Of a stretch of 64,000 bases of DNA, positions 54,945 to 64,000 are shown in pieces. The position numbers were made by a program, and so were the translations under genes. The DNA comes from Roseiarcus sp036489975 (GTDB lineage Bacteria > Pseudomonadota > Alphaproteobacteria > Rhizobiales > Beijerinckiaceae), in NCBI GenBank assembly GCA_036489975.1, contig DASXES010000071.1, positions 54,373 through 118,372 on the forward strand. Reading direction: 5' to 3'. Under the pieces are notes generated by a model that saw nothing but the letters and a program-made list of their open reading frames with translations, made no database searches and was not told the DNA's origin. Numbering within the stretch: position 1 is the stretch's first letter; the number at the start of each line of letters is the position of its first letter.

Positions 54945-57900
54945 CTACCGCGCGCCCATGGGGGCCGGGCCGGCGCGCAAATAGTAGCGGCGCCAGAGGC
55001 CCTTCAGCCACTTGCCGAAATTGTCGAGGTAAAGAAACACGACCGGGGTCGTATAGAGCGTCAGGACCTGGCTCACGATCAGCCCGCCGACGATGGTGAT
55101 GCCGAGCGGATGGCGCAATTCCGAGCCTTCGCCGGTTCCGAACGCCAGCGGCAGCGCGCCGAACAGAGCGGCGAAGGTGGTCATCATGATCGGGCGGAAG
55201 CGCAGGAGGCAGGCCTCCTCGATCGCTTCGCGCGTATCGCGTCCCTGACGCTCCGCCTCAAGCGCGAAGTCGACCATCAGGATCGCGTTCTTCTTCACGA
55301 TGCCGATGAGCAAAAGGACGCCGATCGCGGCGATGACGGTGAACTGGGTGTCGGACGCCCACAGCGCCAGCGCCGCGCCGACGCTGGCCGAGAACAGGGT
55401 CGAGAGGATGGTCAGGGGGTGGATCAGGCTCTCATAAAGAATGCCGAGCACGAGATAGATCGTCACCAGCGCCGCCCCGAACAGAAGCGGCATGCTCGAT
55501 TGCGACTGCTGGAAGGTCGCCGCGGTGCCGGCGAAGGCGCCGCGCACCGTGGACGGCATGTCGATGCGTTGAATGGCGTTGTCGATCTCGGTCTTGGCCT
55601 CGCTGAGCGACCGGCCGGGCGCGAGATTGAACGAGATCGTCGTCGCTGCGAACTGGCCCTCATGGTTGACCCGGAGCGGCGTGTGGCCGGGCGAGAATTT
55701 GGCGAAGGCCGAGAGCGGAACCATCGTCTCGACCGAGGTCGCGACCGCTGCGCCGGTCGAGGCGGACCCGCGGCCGCTCGAGGCAAGCGCATTGGTCGCG
55801 AGATTGCGCGCCGAATCGGCCGCAATCGCCGCCGCCGTGCTCTGGGTTCCGGTCGTGGATGTGTAATTGCCGGCGGCGAACCCCGTCTGTTGCACGCCGG
55901 TTGGATTGGCGCCCGACTTCGAGACATAGATCTGGTTCAGCATCCGCGGATCCTGCCAGTATCGCGGCGCGACCTCCATGACGACGTGATACTGGTTGAG
56001 CGCATTGTAGATGGTCGAGACCTGACGCTGGCCGAAGGCGTCGTAGAGCGTGTTGTCGATCGCGCTTAAGGTCAGGCCGAGCTGCATGGCGGTGTCGCGG
56101 TTGATGTCGAGGTTGGTCTGGAGGCCGCCCATCTCCTGATCCGAGTTCACGTCCTTGACCACCGCGTTCCCCGCCAGCGCCTCGGTGAGCTTGGGCGCCC
56201 ATTCGTAGAGCGTCTCGGGATCGTCGGAGAGCAGGGTGTACTGATAGGCCGCGTTGCTCTGCCGCCCGCCGGTCCTCAGGTCCGAGACCGCGAACATGAA
56301 GAGCCGCGCTCCCGCAACCTCGGCGAGCTTGGGACGCAGCCGCGCCACGACCTCGTCAGCGGTGAGGTCGCGTTTGTCGGACGGTTTGAGCGAGACATAG
56401 ATGAAGCCGCTGTTGGTCGCCCGGCCGCCGGTGAAGCCGACCACGCTGTCGACCGCGGGGTCGTCCTGGACGATCGTCTGCAGTTGCTCGAACTTTGTCT
56501 TCATCGCCTGGAAGGAGATGCTCTGATCGCCCTGGATCCCGCCGATGATGAGGCCCGTGTCCTGCACCGGGAACAGGCCATAGGTCATGTGGTAGCGGAA
56601 CATGTAGTAGTTGAGCCCGACCGTGGCCAGGAGCGACAGCGCCACGGCGCCGGGATGACGAAGGGCCACGCGCAGCGTCGAACGATAGAACGCCAGCATC
56701 GCATCGAACACGCGCTCCGTCGCCCGATAGAGGCGCCCGTGCTGGACTTCCCGCTCGCGCGGCAGGATGAGCGCGCACATCATCGGCGTCGTGGTCAGCG
56801 AGACGACCATCGAAATGAGCACCGCGACCGTCAGCGTCAGCGCGAATTCGGTGAACAGGCGCCCGACGATGCCGCCGAAGAACAAGAGCGGCGCGAACAC
56901 CGCGATCAAGGAAAGGGTGATCGAAACGACGGTGAAGCCGACTTCGCCCGCGCCGCGGATCGCGGCCTCGACGCGCGGCATGCCCTGTTCGATATAGCGC
57001 GAGATGTTTTCGAGCACCACGATCGCGTCGTCGACGACGAAGCCGGTCGAAATCGTCAGCGCCATCAGCGACAGGTTGTTGAGGCTGAAGCCGAGCAGGT
57101 ACATCACCCCGAACGAGCCGATGATCGAAGTCGGCACCGCGACGCTCGGGATCGCCGCCGCCCGCACGCTGCGCAGGAACGCGAACACCACCAGAATGAC
57201 CAGAAGGACGGCGATCACCAGCGTCTCTTCGGTGTCCTGCAGCGATTGCCGGATGGTCTTCGACCGGTCGACGGCGACCGTGAGATCGATGTCGCCTGGC
57301 AGCGAGGCGATGAGCAGCGGCAGCTCCGCCTTCACCCCGTCGATCGCCTGGATGATGTTGGCGCCGGGCTGGCGCGACAGGACCACCGCGACGCCGGGCT
57401 TGCCGTTGACCAGGCCGGCGTTGCGAAGGTCCTCGACCGAATCCTCGACGTCCGCGACATCGCTGAGCCTGACCGGCGCGCCGTTGCGATAGGCGATCAC
57501 CAGATCGCGATATTGGGCCGCATGGGTCGCCTGATCATTGGCGTAGATCTGATAGTGGGTGTTGTCGTCCTCGATCGCGCCCTTGGGGCTGTTGGCGTTG
57601 GCGGAGGCGAGCGCGGCGCGGATGTCCTCGAGCCCGATGCCATAGTGGAAGACCGCGCCCGGGTTGATCTCGACCCGCACCGCCGGCAGCGCCGCGCCGG
57701 AGATGTCGACCTCGCCGATGCCGGGAAGCTGCGACAGCCGCTGCTGCAGAATGTTGGAGGCGAGGTCGTAGAGCTGCCCCGCCGTGTGCGTCGTCGACGA
57801 CATGGCGATCACCATGATCGGCGCGTCGGCGGGATTGACTTTATGGTAGGTCGGGTTCTGGCGCAGGCTGGTCGGGAGATCGGCCCGCGCGGCGTTGATC

Positions 57901-58238
57901 GCCGCCTGCACATCGCGGGCGGCGCCGTCGATGTTGCGATCGAGGCCGAACTGAAGGATGACGCGGGTCGTGCCGAGCGAGCTTTGCGACGTCATCTCGT
58001 TGACGTCGGCGATCTGACCGAGGTGGCGCTCGAGCGGCGCCGCGACCGAGGACGCCATGGTGTCGGGGCTCGCGCCGGGCATGTTCGCCTGAACCGAGAT
58101 AACCGGAAAGTCGACCTGCGGCAGCGGCGAGACGGGCAATTGCGAATAGCCAAGGAGCCCGGCGAAGATGATGCCGATCGTGAGCAGCGACGTGGCCACC
58201 GGCCTGCGGATGAAGAGCTCGGAAAAGCGGTTGTTCAC
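54945..58238 (-). CDS. RND multidrug efflux permease (MdtC-like)
   Basis: A 1097-aa proton-driven inner-membrane pump. The first helix (VATSLLTIGIIFAGLLGYSQ), the POLYPEPTIDE-binding porter regions, the DD pair in FVVDDAIVVLENISRYIEQG of helix 4 and the C-terminal RPIMMTTFAALFGALPLAFG are all present. A Ser/Ala/Thr-rich insertion near residues 790-830 is unusual in the second porter half. It is the last gene of a three-gene operon; its ATG overlaps the stop of the MdtB-like gene (58235-58238). It should form a heterotrimer with that subunit. Drugs, metals or bile-salt-like compounds are typical substrates, but nothing local names them. Confidence 0.92.
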   Translation of the reverse strand: MNNRFSELFIRRPVATSLLTIGIIFAGLLGYSQLPVSPLPQVDFPVISVQANMPGASPDTMASSVAAPLERHLGQIADVNEMTSQSSLGTTRVILQFGLDRNIDGAARDVQAAINAARADLPTSLRQNPTYHKVNPADAPIMVIAMSSTTHTAGQLYDLASNILQQRLSQLPGIGEVDISGAALPAVRVEINPGAVFHYGIGLEDIRAALASANANSPKGAIEDDNTHYQIYANDQATHAAQYRDLVIAYRNGAPVRLSDVADVEDSVEDLRNAGLVNGKPGVAVVLSRQPGANIIQAIDGVKAELPLLIASLPGDIDLTVAVDRSKTIRQSLQDTEETLVIAVLLVILVVFAFLRSVRAAAIPSVAVPTSIIGSFGVMYLLGFSLNNLSLMALTISTGFVVDDAIVVLENISRYIEQGMPRVEAAIRGAGEVGFTVVSITLSLIAVFAPLLFFGGIVGRLFTEFALTLTVAVLISMVVSLTTTPMMCALILPREREVQHGRLYRATERVFDAMLAFYRSTLRVALRHPGAVALSLLATVGLNYYMFRYHMTYGLFPVQDTGLIIGGIQGDQSISFQAMKTKFEQLQTIVQDDPAVDSVVGFTGGRATNSGFIYVSLKPSDKRDLTADEVVARLRPKLAEVAGARLFMFAVSDLRTGGRQSNAAYQYTLLSDDPETLYEWAPKLTEALAGNAVVKDVNSDQEMGGLQTNLDINRDTAMQLGLTLSAIDNTLYDAFGQRQVSTIYNALNQYHVVMEVAPRYWQDPRMLNQIYVSKSGANPTGVQQTGFAAGNYTSTTGTQSTAAAIAADSARNLATNALASSGRGSASTGAAVATSVETMVPLSAFAKFSPGHTPLRVNHEGQFAATTISFNLAPGRSLSEAKTEIDNAIQRIDMPSTVRGAFAGTAATFQQSQSSMPLLFGAALVTIYLVLGILYESLIHPLTILSTLFSASVGAALALWASDTQFTVIAAIGVLLLIGIVKKNAILMVDFALEAERQGRDTREAIEEACLLRFRPIMMTTFAALFGALPLAFGTGEGSELRHPLGITIVGGLIVSQVLTLYTTPVVFLYLDNFGKWLKGLWRRYYLRAGPAPMGAR

Positions 58239-61200
58239 GGCGTTTCCGTGGCGAGCCTGGCTCCCGTCGCGCCCATGCCGAAGCGCTGCCCGAGCCGCTC
58301 GAAGAAGAGATAGATGACCGGCGTCGTATAGAGGGTCAGCACCTGGGAGAAAGCGAGACCGCCGACAATCGCCAGCCCCAGCGGACGGCGCAGCTCCGAG
58401 CCGACGCCCGTCCCCAGCATCAAGGGCAGCGCGCCGAAGATCGCCGCGACCGTCGTCATCAGGATCGGGCGCAGGCGCAGGAGGCAGGCCTGATAGATCG
58501 CCTCGCGCGCCGGCAGCCCCTGTTCGCGCTGTGCGTCAAGGGCGAAGTCAATCATCATGATCGCGTTTTTCTTGACGATGCCGATGAGCAGCACGATGCC
58601 GATCACGCCGATGATGTCGAGCCCGGCGCCGGCGGCGTTCAGCGTCAGTAGCGCGCCGATGCCGGCGGACGGCAGCGTGGTGAGAATGGTGATCGGATGG
58701 ATGAAGCTCTCGTAGAGCACGCCGAGCACGATATACATCGCCGCGATCGCCGCCACGAGCAGGAGCACTTCATTCGACAAAGCTGACTGGAAGGCCTGCG
58801 CCGCGCCCTGGAAGCTGACCGCGAAGCTTGGCGGCAGGTCGATCGCCTTGAGCGCCTGCCCGATCGCGTCGACCGCCTCGCCGAGGGAAGCGCCCGGCGC
58901 GAGGTTGAACGAGATCGTCGTCACCGGAAACTGCTTCAAATGCGAGATCTGCAGCGGCGCGGTCTGGACGGTGAAATTGGCGACCGATGGCAGCGGCGTC
59001 TGGCCGGTGGTCGTCGCGGCCGATGGCAGGTAGAGCGAATCGAGCGATTTAATCGAGCGAGCCATCGCTGGATCGACGTCGAGGATGACGCGGTACTGGT
59101 TGCTCTGGGTGAAGATGGTCGAGATGATGCGCTGGCCGTAGGCGTCGTAGAGCGCATTGTCGACGATCGCGGGGGTGATGCCGAAGCGCGCCGCATTGGC
59201 GCGGTCGAGGTCAACCATCACCGAGCGGCCGTCCGGCTGCAGGTCGCTGGCCACATCGACGATCGAGGGAATTTGGCCCAGACGCTGCAACACCTTGGGC
59301 GTCCAGGCCTGCAACGTCGCGAGATCCTGGTTCTCGAGCGTGAATTGATATTGGGTCGCGCTGACCGCGGTGTCGATCGAGAGGTCCTGCACCGGTTGCA
59401 TGAACAGCGATATGCCGGGGACGCTTGCGGTCTCCTTTTGCAGTCGTCGGATGATCTCGCTCGCGGTCGCCTTGCGATCCGCATGCGCCTTCAGGTTGAT
59501 GAGGAAGCGGCCGGAGTTGAGGGTGACATTCGAGCCGTCGACGCCGATGAAGGAGCTGAGGCTCTGGACGTCGGGATCGGCGAGGATCACCTTGGCCAGC
59601 GCCTGCTGATGGTCGGCCATCTGGTCGAAGGAAATCGATTCCGCCGCTTGCGTCACGCCCTGGATGACGCCTGTGTCCTGGATCGGAAAAAACCCTTTCG
59701 GGATCGTCATGTAGAGGTAGCCGGTGAGCAGGAACGTGCCGAGAGCAATCATGAGCACCACGCCCTGATAATCGAGCGCGACGCGCAGCGTCGAAGCGTA
59801 GAAACGGGTGAGCGCCTGGAAGAACCGGCCGCCGCTCGCCTCGCCGCCATGGCCCTGGGGGCGCAGAAGCTTGGCGCACAGCATCGGCACGAGGGTGAGC
59901 GAGACCACGGCAGAAATGACGATCGCCGCGGCGAGGGTGATCGCGAACTCATGGAACAGGCGCCCGACGACGTCGCCCATGAACAGGAGCGGGATCAAGA
60001 CCGCGATCAGCGATACGGTGAGCGAGATGATGGTGAAGCCGATCTGCGCCGACCCTTTCATCGCCGCATCGTGGGGCGTGTCGCCCTGCTCGAGAAAGCG
60101 GGCGATGTTCTCGATCACCACGATCGCATCGTCGACGACGAAGCCGGTCGCGACGGTCAGCGCCATCAGGGACAGGTTATCGAGGCTGAAGCCGGCCTGA
60201 TACATGATCGCCAGCGCGCCGATCAGCGACAGCGGCACCGAGAGACTCGGGATAAGGGTCGCCGGGATGTTGCGCAGGAAGAGGAATATGACCATCACGA
60301 CCAGGCCGACCGCCAGCGCAAGCTCGAACTCAACGTCCTCGACCGAGGCGCGAATGGTGGTCGTGCGATCGGTCAAGGGCTTCACCGTGATCGCCGCCGG
60401 CAGCGACTCGCGGAGCGAGGGCAAGAGCCTTTTGACGCTGTCCACGACCTGGATGACGTTGGCGCCGGGCTGGCGCTGAATATTGACGATCAGCGCCGGC
60501 GTCGTGTTCATCCAGGCCTTCAGGCGATCGTTCTCAGGCGCGATCTCGACCCGGGCGACGTCGGAGAGGCGGATCGGCGCGCCGTTGCGGTAGGCGATGA
60601 TCGATTTCGCGTAATCATTCGGGTCGCGGATCTGATCGTTGGCGTTGATTGCCGAGGCCTGCGCCGGCCCGTCGAAATTTCCCTTCGGCGTATTGACGTT
60701 GAGGTTGGCGATCGTGGTGCGCAGATCGTCGAGGTTGAGCCCGACGCCCGACAAGGCGAGCGGATTGACGTGGATGCGGACGGCGGGCCGCTGTCCCCCC
60801 GAGATCGACACCAGTCCGACGCCGGGGAGTTGCGACAGTTTCGGCACGAGGCGGGTTTCGATGATGTCCTCGACATCGGTCAGCTTCATCGAGTCCGAAG
60901 CGACGCCGAGGGTCAGAATCGGGGCGTCGGCCGGATTGACCTTGGCGTAGATCGGCGGCGCGGGCAGATCGGCGGGCAGCAGATTGCCGGCGGCGTTGAT
61001 CGCCGCCTGCACCTCCTGTTCGGCGATGTCGAGACCGACGTCGAGGCCAAACCGCAGGGTGATGATCGAAGCCCCGGCAGAGCTTTGCGACATCATCTGG
61101 CTCAGGCTCGGCATCTGCCCGAATTGCCGCTCGAGGGGCGCCGTCACCGCCGATGTCATCACCTCCGGGCTCGCGCCCGGATAGAAGGTCTGAACCTGGA

Positions 61201-61333
61201 TCGTCGGATAATCGACCTCGGGCAAGGCCGAGAGCGGCAGGAAGCGGAACGCCAGGACGCCGACGAGCAGAATCGCGATCATGAGAAGACTGGTCGCGAC
61301 GGGACGATCGATGAAGATGCGGGACGGGTTCAC
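58235..61333 (-). CDS. RND multidrug efflux permease (MdtB-like)
   Basis: A 1032-aa RND permease. GTG 61333 gives VNPSRIFIDRPVATSLLMIA, the normal family start; the frame is open upstream into Arg/Pro-rich out-of-frame shadow of the adaptor gene. The helix-4 acidic pair VVDDAIVVIENIARFLE and the GSELRRPLGLAIVGGLAFSQ of helix 11-12 are intact. Two adjacent permeases with overlapping stop/start indicate an MdtBC-type heteromeric pump. It begins 28 bases after the adaptor stop. Confidence 0.92.
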   Translation of the reverse strand: MNPSRIFIDRPVATSLLMIAILLVGVLAFRFLPLSALPEVDYPTIQVQTFYPGASPEVMTSAVTAPLERQFGQMPSLSQMMSQSSAGASIITLRFGLDVGLDIAEQEVQAAINAAGNLLPADLPAPPIYAKVNPADAPILTLGVASDSMKLTDVEDIIETRLVPKLSQLPGVGLVSISGGQRPAVRIHVNPLALSGVGLNLDDLRTTIANLNVNTPKGNFDGPAQASAINANDQIRDPNDYAKSIIAYRNGAPIRLSDVARVEIAPENDRLKAWMNTTPALIVNIQRQPGANVIQVVDSVKRLLPSLRESLPAAITVKPLTDRTTTIRASVEDVEFELALAVGLVVMVIFLFLRNIPATLIPSLSVPLSLIGALAIMYQAGFSLDNLSLMALTVATGFVVDDAIVVIENIARFLEQGDTPHDAAMKGSAQIGFTIISLTVSLIAVLIPLLFMGDVVGRLFHEFAITLAAAIVISAVVSLTLVPMLCAKLLRPQGHGGEASGGRFFQALTRFYASTLRVALDYQGVVLMIALGTFLLTGYLYMTIPKGFFPIQDTGVIQGVTQAAESISFDQMADHQQALAKVILADPDVQSLSSFIGVDGSNVTLNSGRFLINLKAHADRKATASEIIRRLQKETASVPGISLFMQPVQDLSIDTAVSATQYQFTLENQDLATLQAWTPKVLQRLGQIPSIVDVASDLQPDGRSVMVDLDRANAARFGITPAIVDNALYDAYGQRIISTIFTQSNQYRVILDVDPAMARSIKSLDSLYLPSAATTTGQTPLPSVANFTVQTAPLQISHLKQFPVTTISFNLAPGASLGEAVDAIGQALKAIDLPPSFAVSFQGAAQAFQSALSNEVLLLVAAIAAMYIVLGVLYESFIHPITILTTLPSAGIGALLTLNAAGAGLDIIGVIGIVLLIGIVKKNAIMMIDFALDAQREQGLPAREAIYQACLLRLRPILMTTVAAIFGALPLMLGTGVGSELRRPLGLAIVGGLAFSQVLTLYTTPVIYLFFERLGQRFGMGATGARLATETP

Positions 61334-61361
61334 TACCCTGCGCCTGACGGGGAAGACGGCG

Positions 61362-62843
61362 TCATTTCGCCGGGCCGTGAGCCGGCGCGCTGGGGGCTGG
61401 CGCGCCCTGTGTTGCGCTGGGGGCGGCCGCGCCCTGGGTGGCCGGGTTGGCAGGCGCGGCGGCCGGAGAAGCCGCTCCCGCAGCGGGCGAGCCCTCGGCG
61501 GCTCCGGTCTGGGCGTGGCGATGGCGATGATGCTGGCCCTCGCCGCTCGCCGGCCCGGCTTGGTCATGCCCCTGAGCGGGCGCGCCGGAAGCGGCGCCCG
61601 GCGGGTTGTCGACGACCTTGACGCTGGCCCCGTCGCGCAGGCGGTCGACCCCGTCGATCACCACCTTGTCGCCCGCCTTGAGGCCCGAGGCGACGACGGT
61701 GTGCTTGCCGTCAGTCGGTCCGATGGTCACGTCGCGCTTCGCGACCGTCGACTTGTCCGTGAGCAGATAGACGAAATTGCCGGACGCGCCGAGCTGGATC
61801 GCCGCGTTGGGCGCGAGCGTCGCTCCGGTCATGGTGTCGACCAGAAGGCGGACGTTGACGAACTGGTTGGGGAACAGGACCCCGTCGGGGTTGGCGAAGG
61901 TGGCCCGCATCCTGATCGTGCCGGTGGTCACGTCGATCTGGCTGTCGTAGGTGGTGAGCGTTCCCGTAGCTAGCGCATGGACATTGTCGCGGTCGAGCAC
62001 CGTAACCGGAAGTTTGGCGCCGGATTTGAGCCGCGCGGAGATGCGCGGCAGGTTGTCCTCGGGCGTCGTGAATACGACGCTGATCGGATCGATCTGGGTG
62101 ATGACGACGATGCCGCTGGCGTCGGAGGGCTGCAGATAGTTCCCGGGGTCAACGAGCCGCAGGCCCGCCCGCCCGGTGATCGGCGAGACGATATGGGCGT
62201 AGCCGACGTTCAGGTCGGCCGTTTTCACCATCGCCTGGTCGGCGGCGATCGCGGCTTTGTCCTGGGCGACCAGCGCAATCTGATCGGCGACCTGCTGCAT
62301 CGCGATCGAATCCTGTTTGGCAAGCTGTTGAAAGCGGGCGAGATCGCCTTGAGCCTGGCCCAAAAGCGCCTGGTCCTTGGCAAGTTGACCCTGCGCCTGG
62401 GCGAGCGCGGCCTCGTAGGGGCGGGGATCGATCTGGGCGATGAAGTCGCCGGCCTTGACGGTCTGGCCTTCGGTGAAGCCGACGCTCTGCAACGTTCCTG
62501 CGATCTGGGTGCGGACGGTCACGGTCTCGAACGGCGTCACGGTGCCGAGCGCGTCGATGGTGAGGGGCATATCGCCGAGCGTCACCGGCCCAACCCGGAC
62601 GGTTTGCGGCGGATGCGCCGGTCGGCGCGAGCTTGCCTCCCGGTTCGCGGGGGCGGCGTGATGCTGGAACCTCTGCCAGGCGTAGGCGCCCGCCGCGGCC
62701 AGGGCGGCGACGATCGCGATCCAGGCGAAACGGCTCCGCCGCCGCGGGACGGTTTCGACGCGCGCGGGGGCGACGCGTTGGGTGACCTCGGGCGCGGGCC
62801 TCGAGGCTTCCGCGACGGCGTCCGGTTTAAGGGCCTCGTTCAT
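61362..62843 (-). CDS. RND efflux periplasmic adaptor (MdtA-like)
   Basis: A 493-aa membrane-fusion protein. A long cytoplasmic N-terminus is followed by a helix (FAWIAIVAALAAAGAYAWQ), a lipoyl/barrel-sandwich region (VTPFETVTVRTQIAGTLQSV; GDFIAQIDPRPYEAALAQAQ), a helical hairpin (AQGDLARFQQLAKQD) and a beta-barrel (TTYDSQIDVTTGTIRMRATF). The C-terminal ~85 residues are a low-complexity Ala/Pro/His tail (EGQHHRHRHAQTG), possibly metal binding. ATG 62843 is used; an upstream TTG at 62894 is unlikely. No outer-membrane factor gene is in the operon, so a TolC-like partner must be elsewhere. Confidence 0.9.
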   Translation of the reverse strand: MNEALKPDAVAEASRPAPEVTQRVAPARVETVPRRRSRFAWIAIVAALAAAGAYAWQRFQHHAAPANREASSRRPAHPPQTVRVGPVTLGDMPLTIDALGTVTPFETVTVRTQIAGTLQSVGFTEGQTVKAGDFIAQIDPRPYEAALAQAQGQLAKDQALLGQAQGDLARFQQLAKQDSIAMQQVADQIALVAQDKAAIAADQAMVKTADLNVGYAHIVSPITGRAGLRLVDPGNYLQPSDASGIVVITQIDPISVVFTTPEDNLPRISARLKSGAKLPVTVLDRDNVHALATGTLTTYDSQIDVTTGTIRMRATFANPDGVLFPNQFVNVRLLVDTMTGATLAPNAAIQLGASGNFVYLLTDKSTVAKRDVTIGPTDGKHTVVASGLKAGDKVVIDGVDRLRDGASVKVVDNPPGAASGAPAQGHDQAGPASGEGQHHRHRHAQTGAAEGSPAAGAASPAAAPANPATQGAAAPSATQGAPAPSAPAHGPAK

Positions 62844-63034
62844 CCCTAAGCTCACTTCATCATCCGGCTTGGCACGGATGAACTGTCGATTCAAATCAAG
62901 CCCGTCAAATCAAGCTCGCGTGCGCGCGTAGGCCCGATTTGGGTATCCCTGCCGACGGGGTCCAGTGCGCCGGGTGTTGCATTCTCGTTACCATTGCGTC
63001 ATAAGCGCGGCCGGCGTCGTCGCCGTCATCGGAT

Positions 63035-63109
63035 GCGGGTGTAGCTCAGGGGTAGAGCACAACCTTGCCAAGGTTGGGGTCGAGGGTTCGAATCCCTTCG
63101 CCCGCTCCA
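63035..63109 (+). tRNA. tRNA-Gly (anticodon GCC)
   Basis: A 75-base tRNA with encoded CCA. Acceptor arms GCGGGTG/CGCCCGC pair; the anticodon arm CAACC-TTGCCAA-GGTTG gives GCC. The T-arm GAGGGTTCGAATCCCTT is complete. Confidence 0.96.
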
Positions 63110-63142
63110 AATTTTCTCCAAGGAAATCAGAGCGTTATGACA

Positions 63143-63171
63143 GGGCCGCCGCGAGGCGGCCCTTCGCTTTT
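63143..63171 (+). terminator. intrinsic terminator after tRNA-Gly
   Basis: GGGCCGCC (63143-63150) and GGCGGCCC (63155-63162) pair perfectly around GCGA and are followed by TTCGCTTTT. It lies 33 bases after the tRNA 3' end. Confidence 0.75.
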
Positions 63172-63310
63172 GGCGCTTACATTCTAGCGACCAAAAAAAT
63201 GTAAGCACTATGTAAGCAGTTCAGCGAAAGCTGGGTGCGGCTTGGGCGTGCTCTGGCGTCCCCTATGAGGCCGGTTCCAGGCCGCCTGGATCCGCTACCG
63301 AACGCTCGCC

Positions 63311-63337
63311 GGGCAAGTTCAAATCCTGCCCGTCCAA
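63311..63337 (+). repeat. tRNA 3'-end-like fragment
   Basis: GGGCAAGTTCAAATCCTGCC followed by CGTCCAA resembles the T-arm and acceptor strand of a tRNA, without the rest of the molecule and without CCA. One T-stem position is mismatched. It may be an attachment-site duplicate of an integrated element. Confidence 0.35.
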
Positions 63338-63544
63338 CTGAAACGTCCTCTCGGTGGTGGGCGCAACGCCCAGGACCGACCCCTGGAGCCCGTTCCGTTG
63401 CGGGGGCACGCAACACCCGATTCTTGCGATTGGTTGAAAGGTCAATTCCCAAGCTTGCGGCTTGATGGTTGCCGGCAGATTATCCTCGAAGAAAATGCGC
63501 CTTGCGGATGCCAGTCCTGACAGAAGACCGTGGCCAGACCAAAG

Positions 63545-63967
63545 TCAGGCAGCCGCGACCATTTCCCGTCGAGCGTTCCTGCGTAATATCTCCGCGGGCA
63601 CGCCGAAGGTCCGGAGGAACGCGCGCCGCATGCGTTCGCGGTCCGCAAAGCCCGTTTCCTGCGCGACGACGTTAACTGTGTGCCGTCCCTCCTCAATCAT
63701 GAACCTGGCAGCCTCCAGCCGAAGCCGCTCCACGGCTTTTGCCGGTGACTGGCCGGTCTCAGCCAAAAAGGCACGGCTGAACTGGCGAGGGCTGAGGTTG
63801 GCGACCGCCGCAAGCTCCTCGATCGTGAGCGGGTTCCGCAAATTCTGGCGGATATGCGCGGTCGTGTCCCGTGCTGTGGTGTAGCAGGTGCGGTATGGCC
63901 GCCGCATTCGCCTGGTGAGACCGGGCTGGTCAGGCGGCCGCCACAGGCAGCCCGACGACGGGATCAT
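63545..63967 (-). pseudogene. AraC/GlxA-type regulator, C-terminal fragment
   Basis: A 140-aa frame in which residues about 38-135 match the double HTH of AraC-family, GlxA-like regulators: LTIEELAAVANLSPRQFSRA; GQSPAKAVERLRLEAARFMI; VVAQETGFADRERMRRAFLR. The N-terminal amidase-like (GATase1/DJ-1) sensor domain that such proteins carry (about 200 residues) is missing, and the first ~35 residues do not resemble it. I infer a truncated, probably non-functional gene, perhaps broken by the events that left the tRNA fragment nearby. Only 33 bases of upstream sequence are in the window. Confidence 0.6.
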
Positions 63968-64000
63968 GGCTCAAAGGAGCAATGGTTTCCAGCGTCATGT

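Larger units (their letters stand above)
63110..63544. other. region downstream of tRNA-Gly with stems and a tRNA-like fragment
   Basis: No gene is supported. It contains an intrinsic terminator, a nine-base inverted repeat GCTTACATT (63175-63183) / AATGTAAGC (63198-63206), a TGTAAGCA direct repeat at 63200 and 63211, and a short piece resembling a tRNA 3' end. Such mixtures downstream of a tRNA often mark an excised or decayed mobile element (inference). Confidence 0.5.

Noticed and set aside
61334..61567. 78-residue N-terminal extension of the MdtB-like permease
   Set aside because: The extension is an Arg/Pro-rich shadow of the adaptor gene; the GTG at 61333 gives the normal permease start.

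Overview
The window is high-GC DNA from an alphaproteobacterium, most likely a member of the Hyphomicrobiales (Rhizobiales). This rests on the lnt / XRE regulator / metK / trmB order, an ATP synthase zeta-type inhibitor subunit (DUF1476), a YejABEF transporter, a threonine dehydrogenase of the alphaproteobacterial zinc-site-less type, rhizobial-style palindromic repeats, and a methanol/alcohol-dehydrogenase-type cytochrome c. A Beijerinckiaceae/Methylocystaceae-like methylotroph relative is possible but is only an inference. I see no rRNA, CRISPR array, intact prophage or intact insertion sequence.

Layout. 0-6.7 kb: a small-molecule catabolic island with a CUT1-type ABC ATPase (cut by the window edge), two amidohydrolases, a RidA-like protein, an ArgE/DapE-like deacylase, a D-threonine-aldolase/D-serine-dehydratase-like PLP enzyme and an unrecognised TIM-barrel-like protein. 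6.7-13 kb: alaS, an oleate hydratase and alr on the minus strand; the space between the last two holds a MITE-like inverted-repeat element and an AT-rich hairpin repeat. 13-20.5 kb: yejABEF peptide uptake, a triple-hairpin REP element and deoB. 20.5-27.9 kb: the ATPase inhibitor, rppH preceded by a truncated polysaccharide-deacetylase gene, an OYE-type oxidoreductase overlapping a P1 peptidase, a branched-chain-type binding protein and an L,D-transpeptidase. 28-36 kb: tRNA-Leu and tRNA-Ser, then lnt, an XRE regulator, metK, trmB and an OpgG/OpgD glucan protein, followed by a second copy of the AT-rich hairpin repeat.

36.4-43.8 kb: a three-gene minus-strand operon that I consider the most interesting locus. 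It encodes a TpsB outer-membrane transporter, a 1185-residue TpsA exoprotein with filamentous-haemagglutinin secretion domain, and, 21 nt downstream, a secreted caspase-like protease carrying SEL1 repeats and a peptidoglycan-binding-like end. 44-50 kb: tdh, a DUF2332 protein, a CidA/LrgA-LrgB pair, a MazE/MazF-type toxin-antitoxin pair with an inverted-repeat operator, and an M17 aminopeptidase. 49.8-54.9 kb: a KAP-type membrane P-loop NTPase, an orphan cytochrome c, a small secreted protein and, divergently, a CadC-like winged-helix/TPR regulator preceded by helically phased direct repeats. 54.9-62.8 kb: an MdtABC-like RND efflux operon without an outer-membrane factor. 62.8-64 kb: tRNA-Gly, a terminator, a tRNA 3'-end-like fragment and a truncated AraC-type regulator, which together look like an old integration site.
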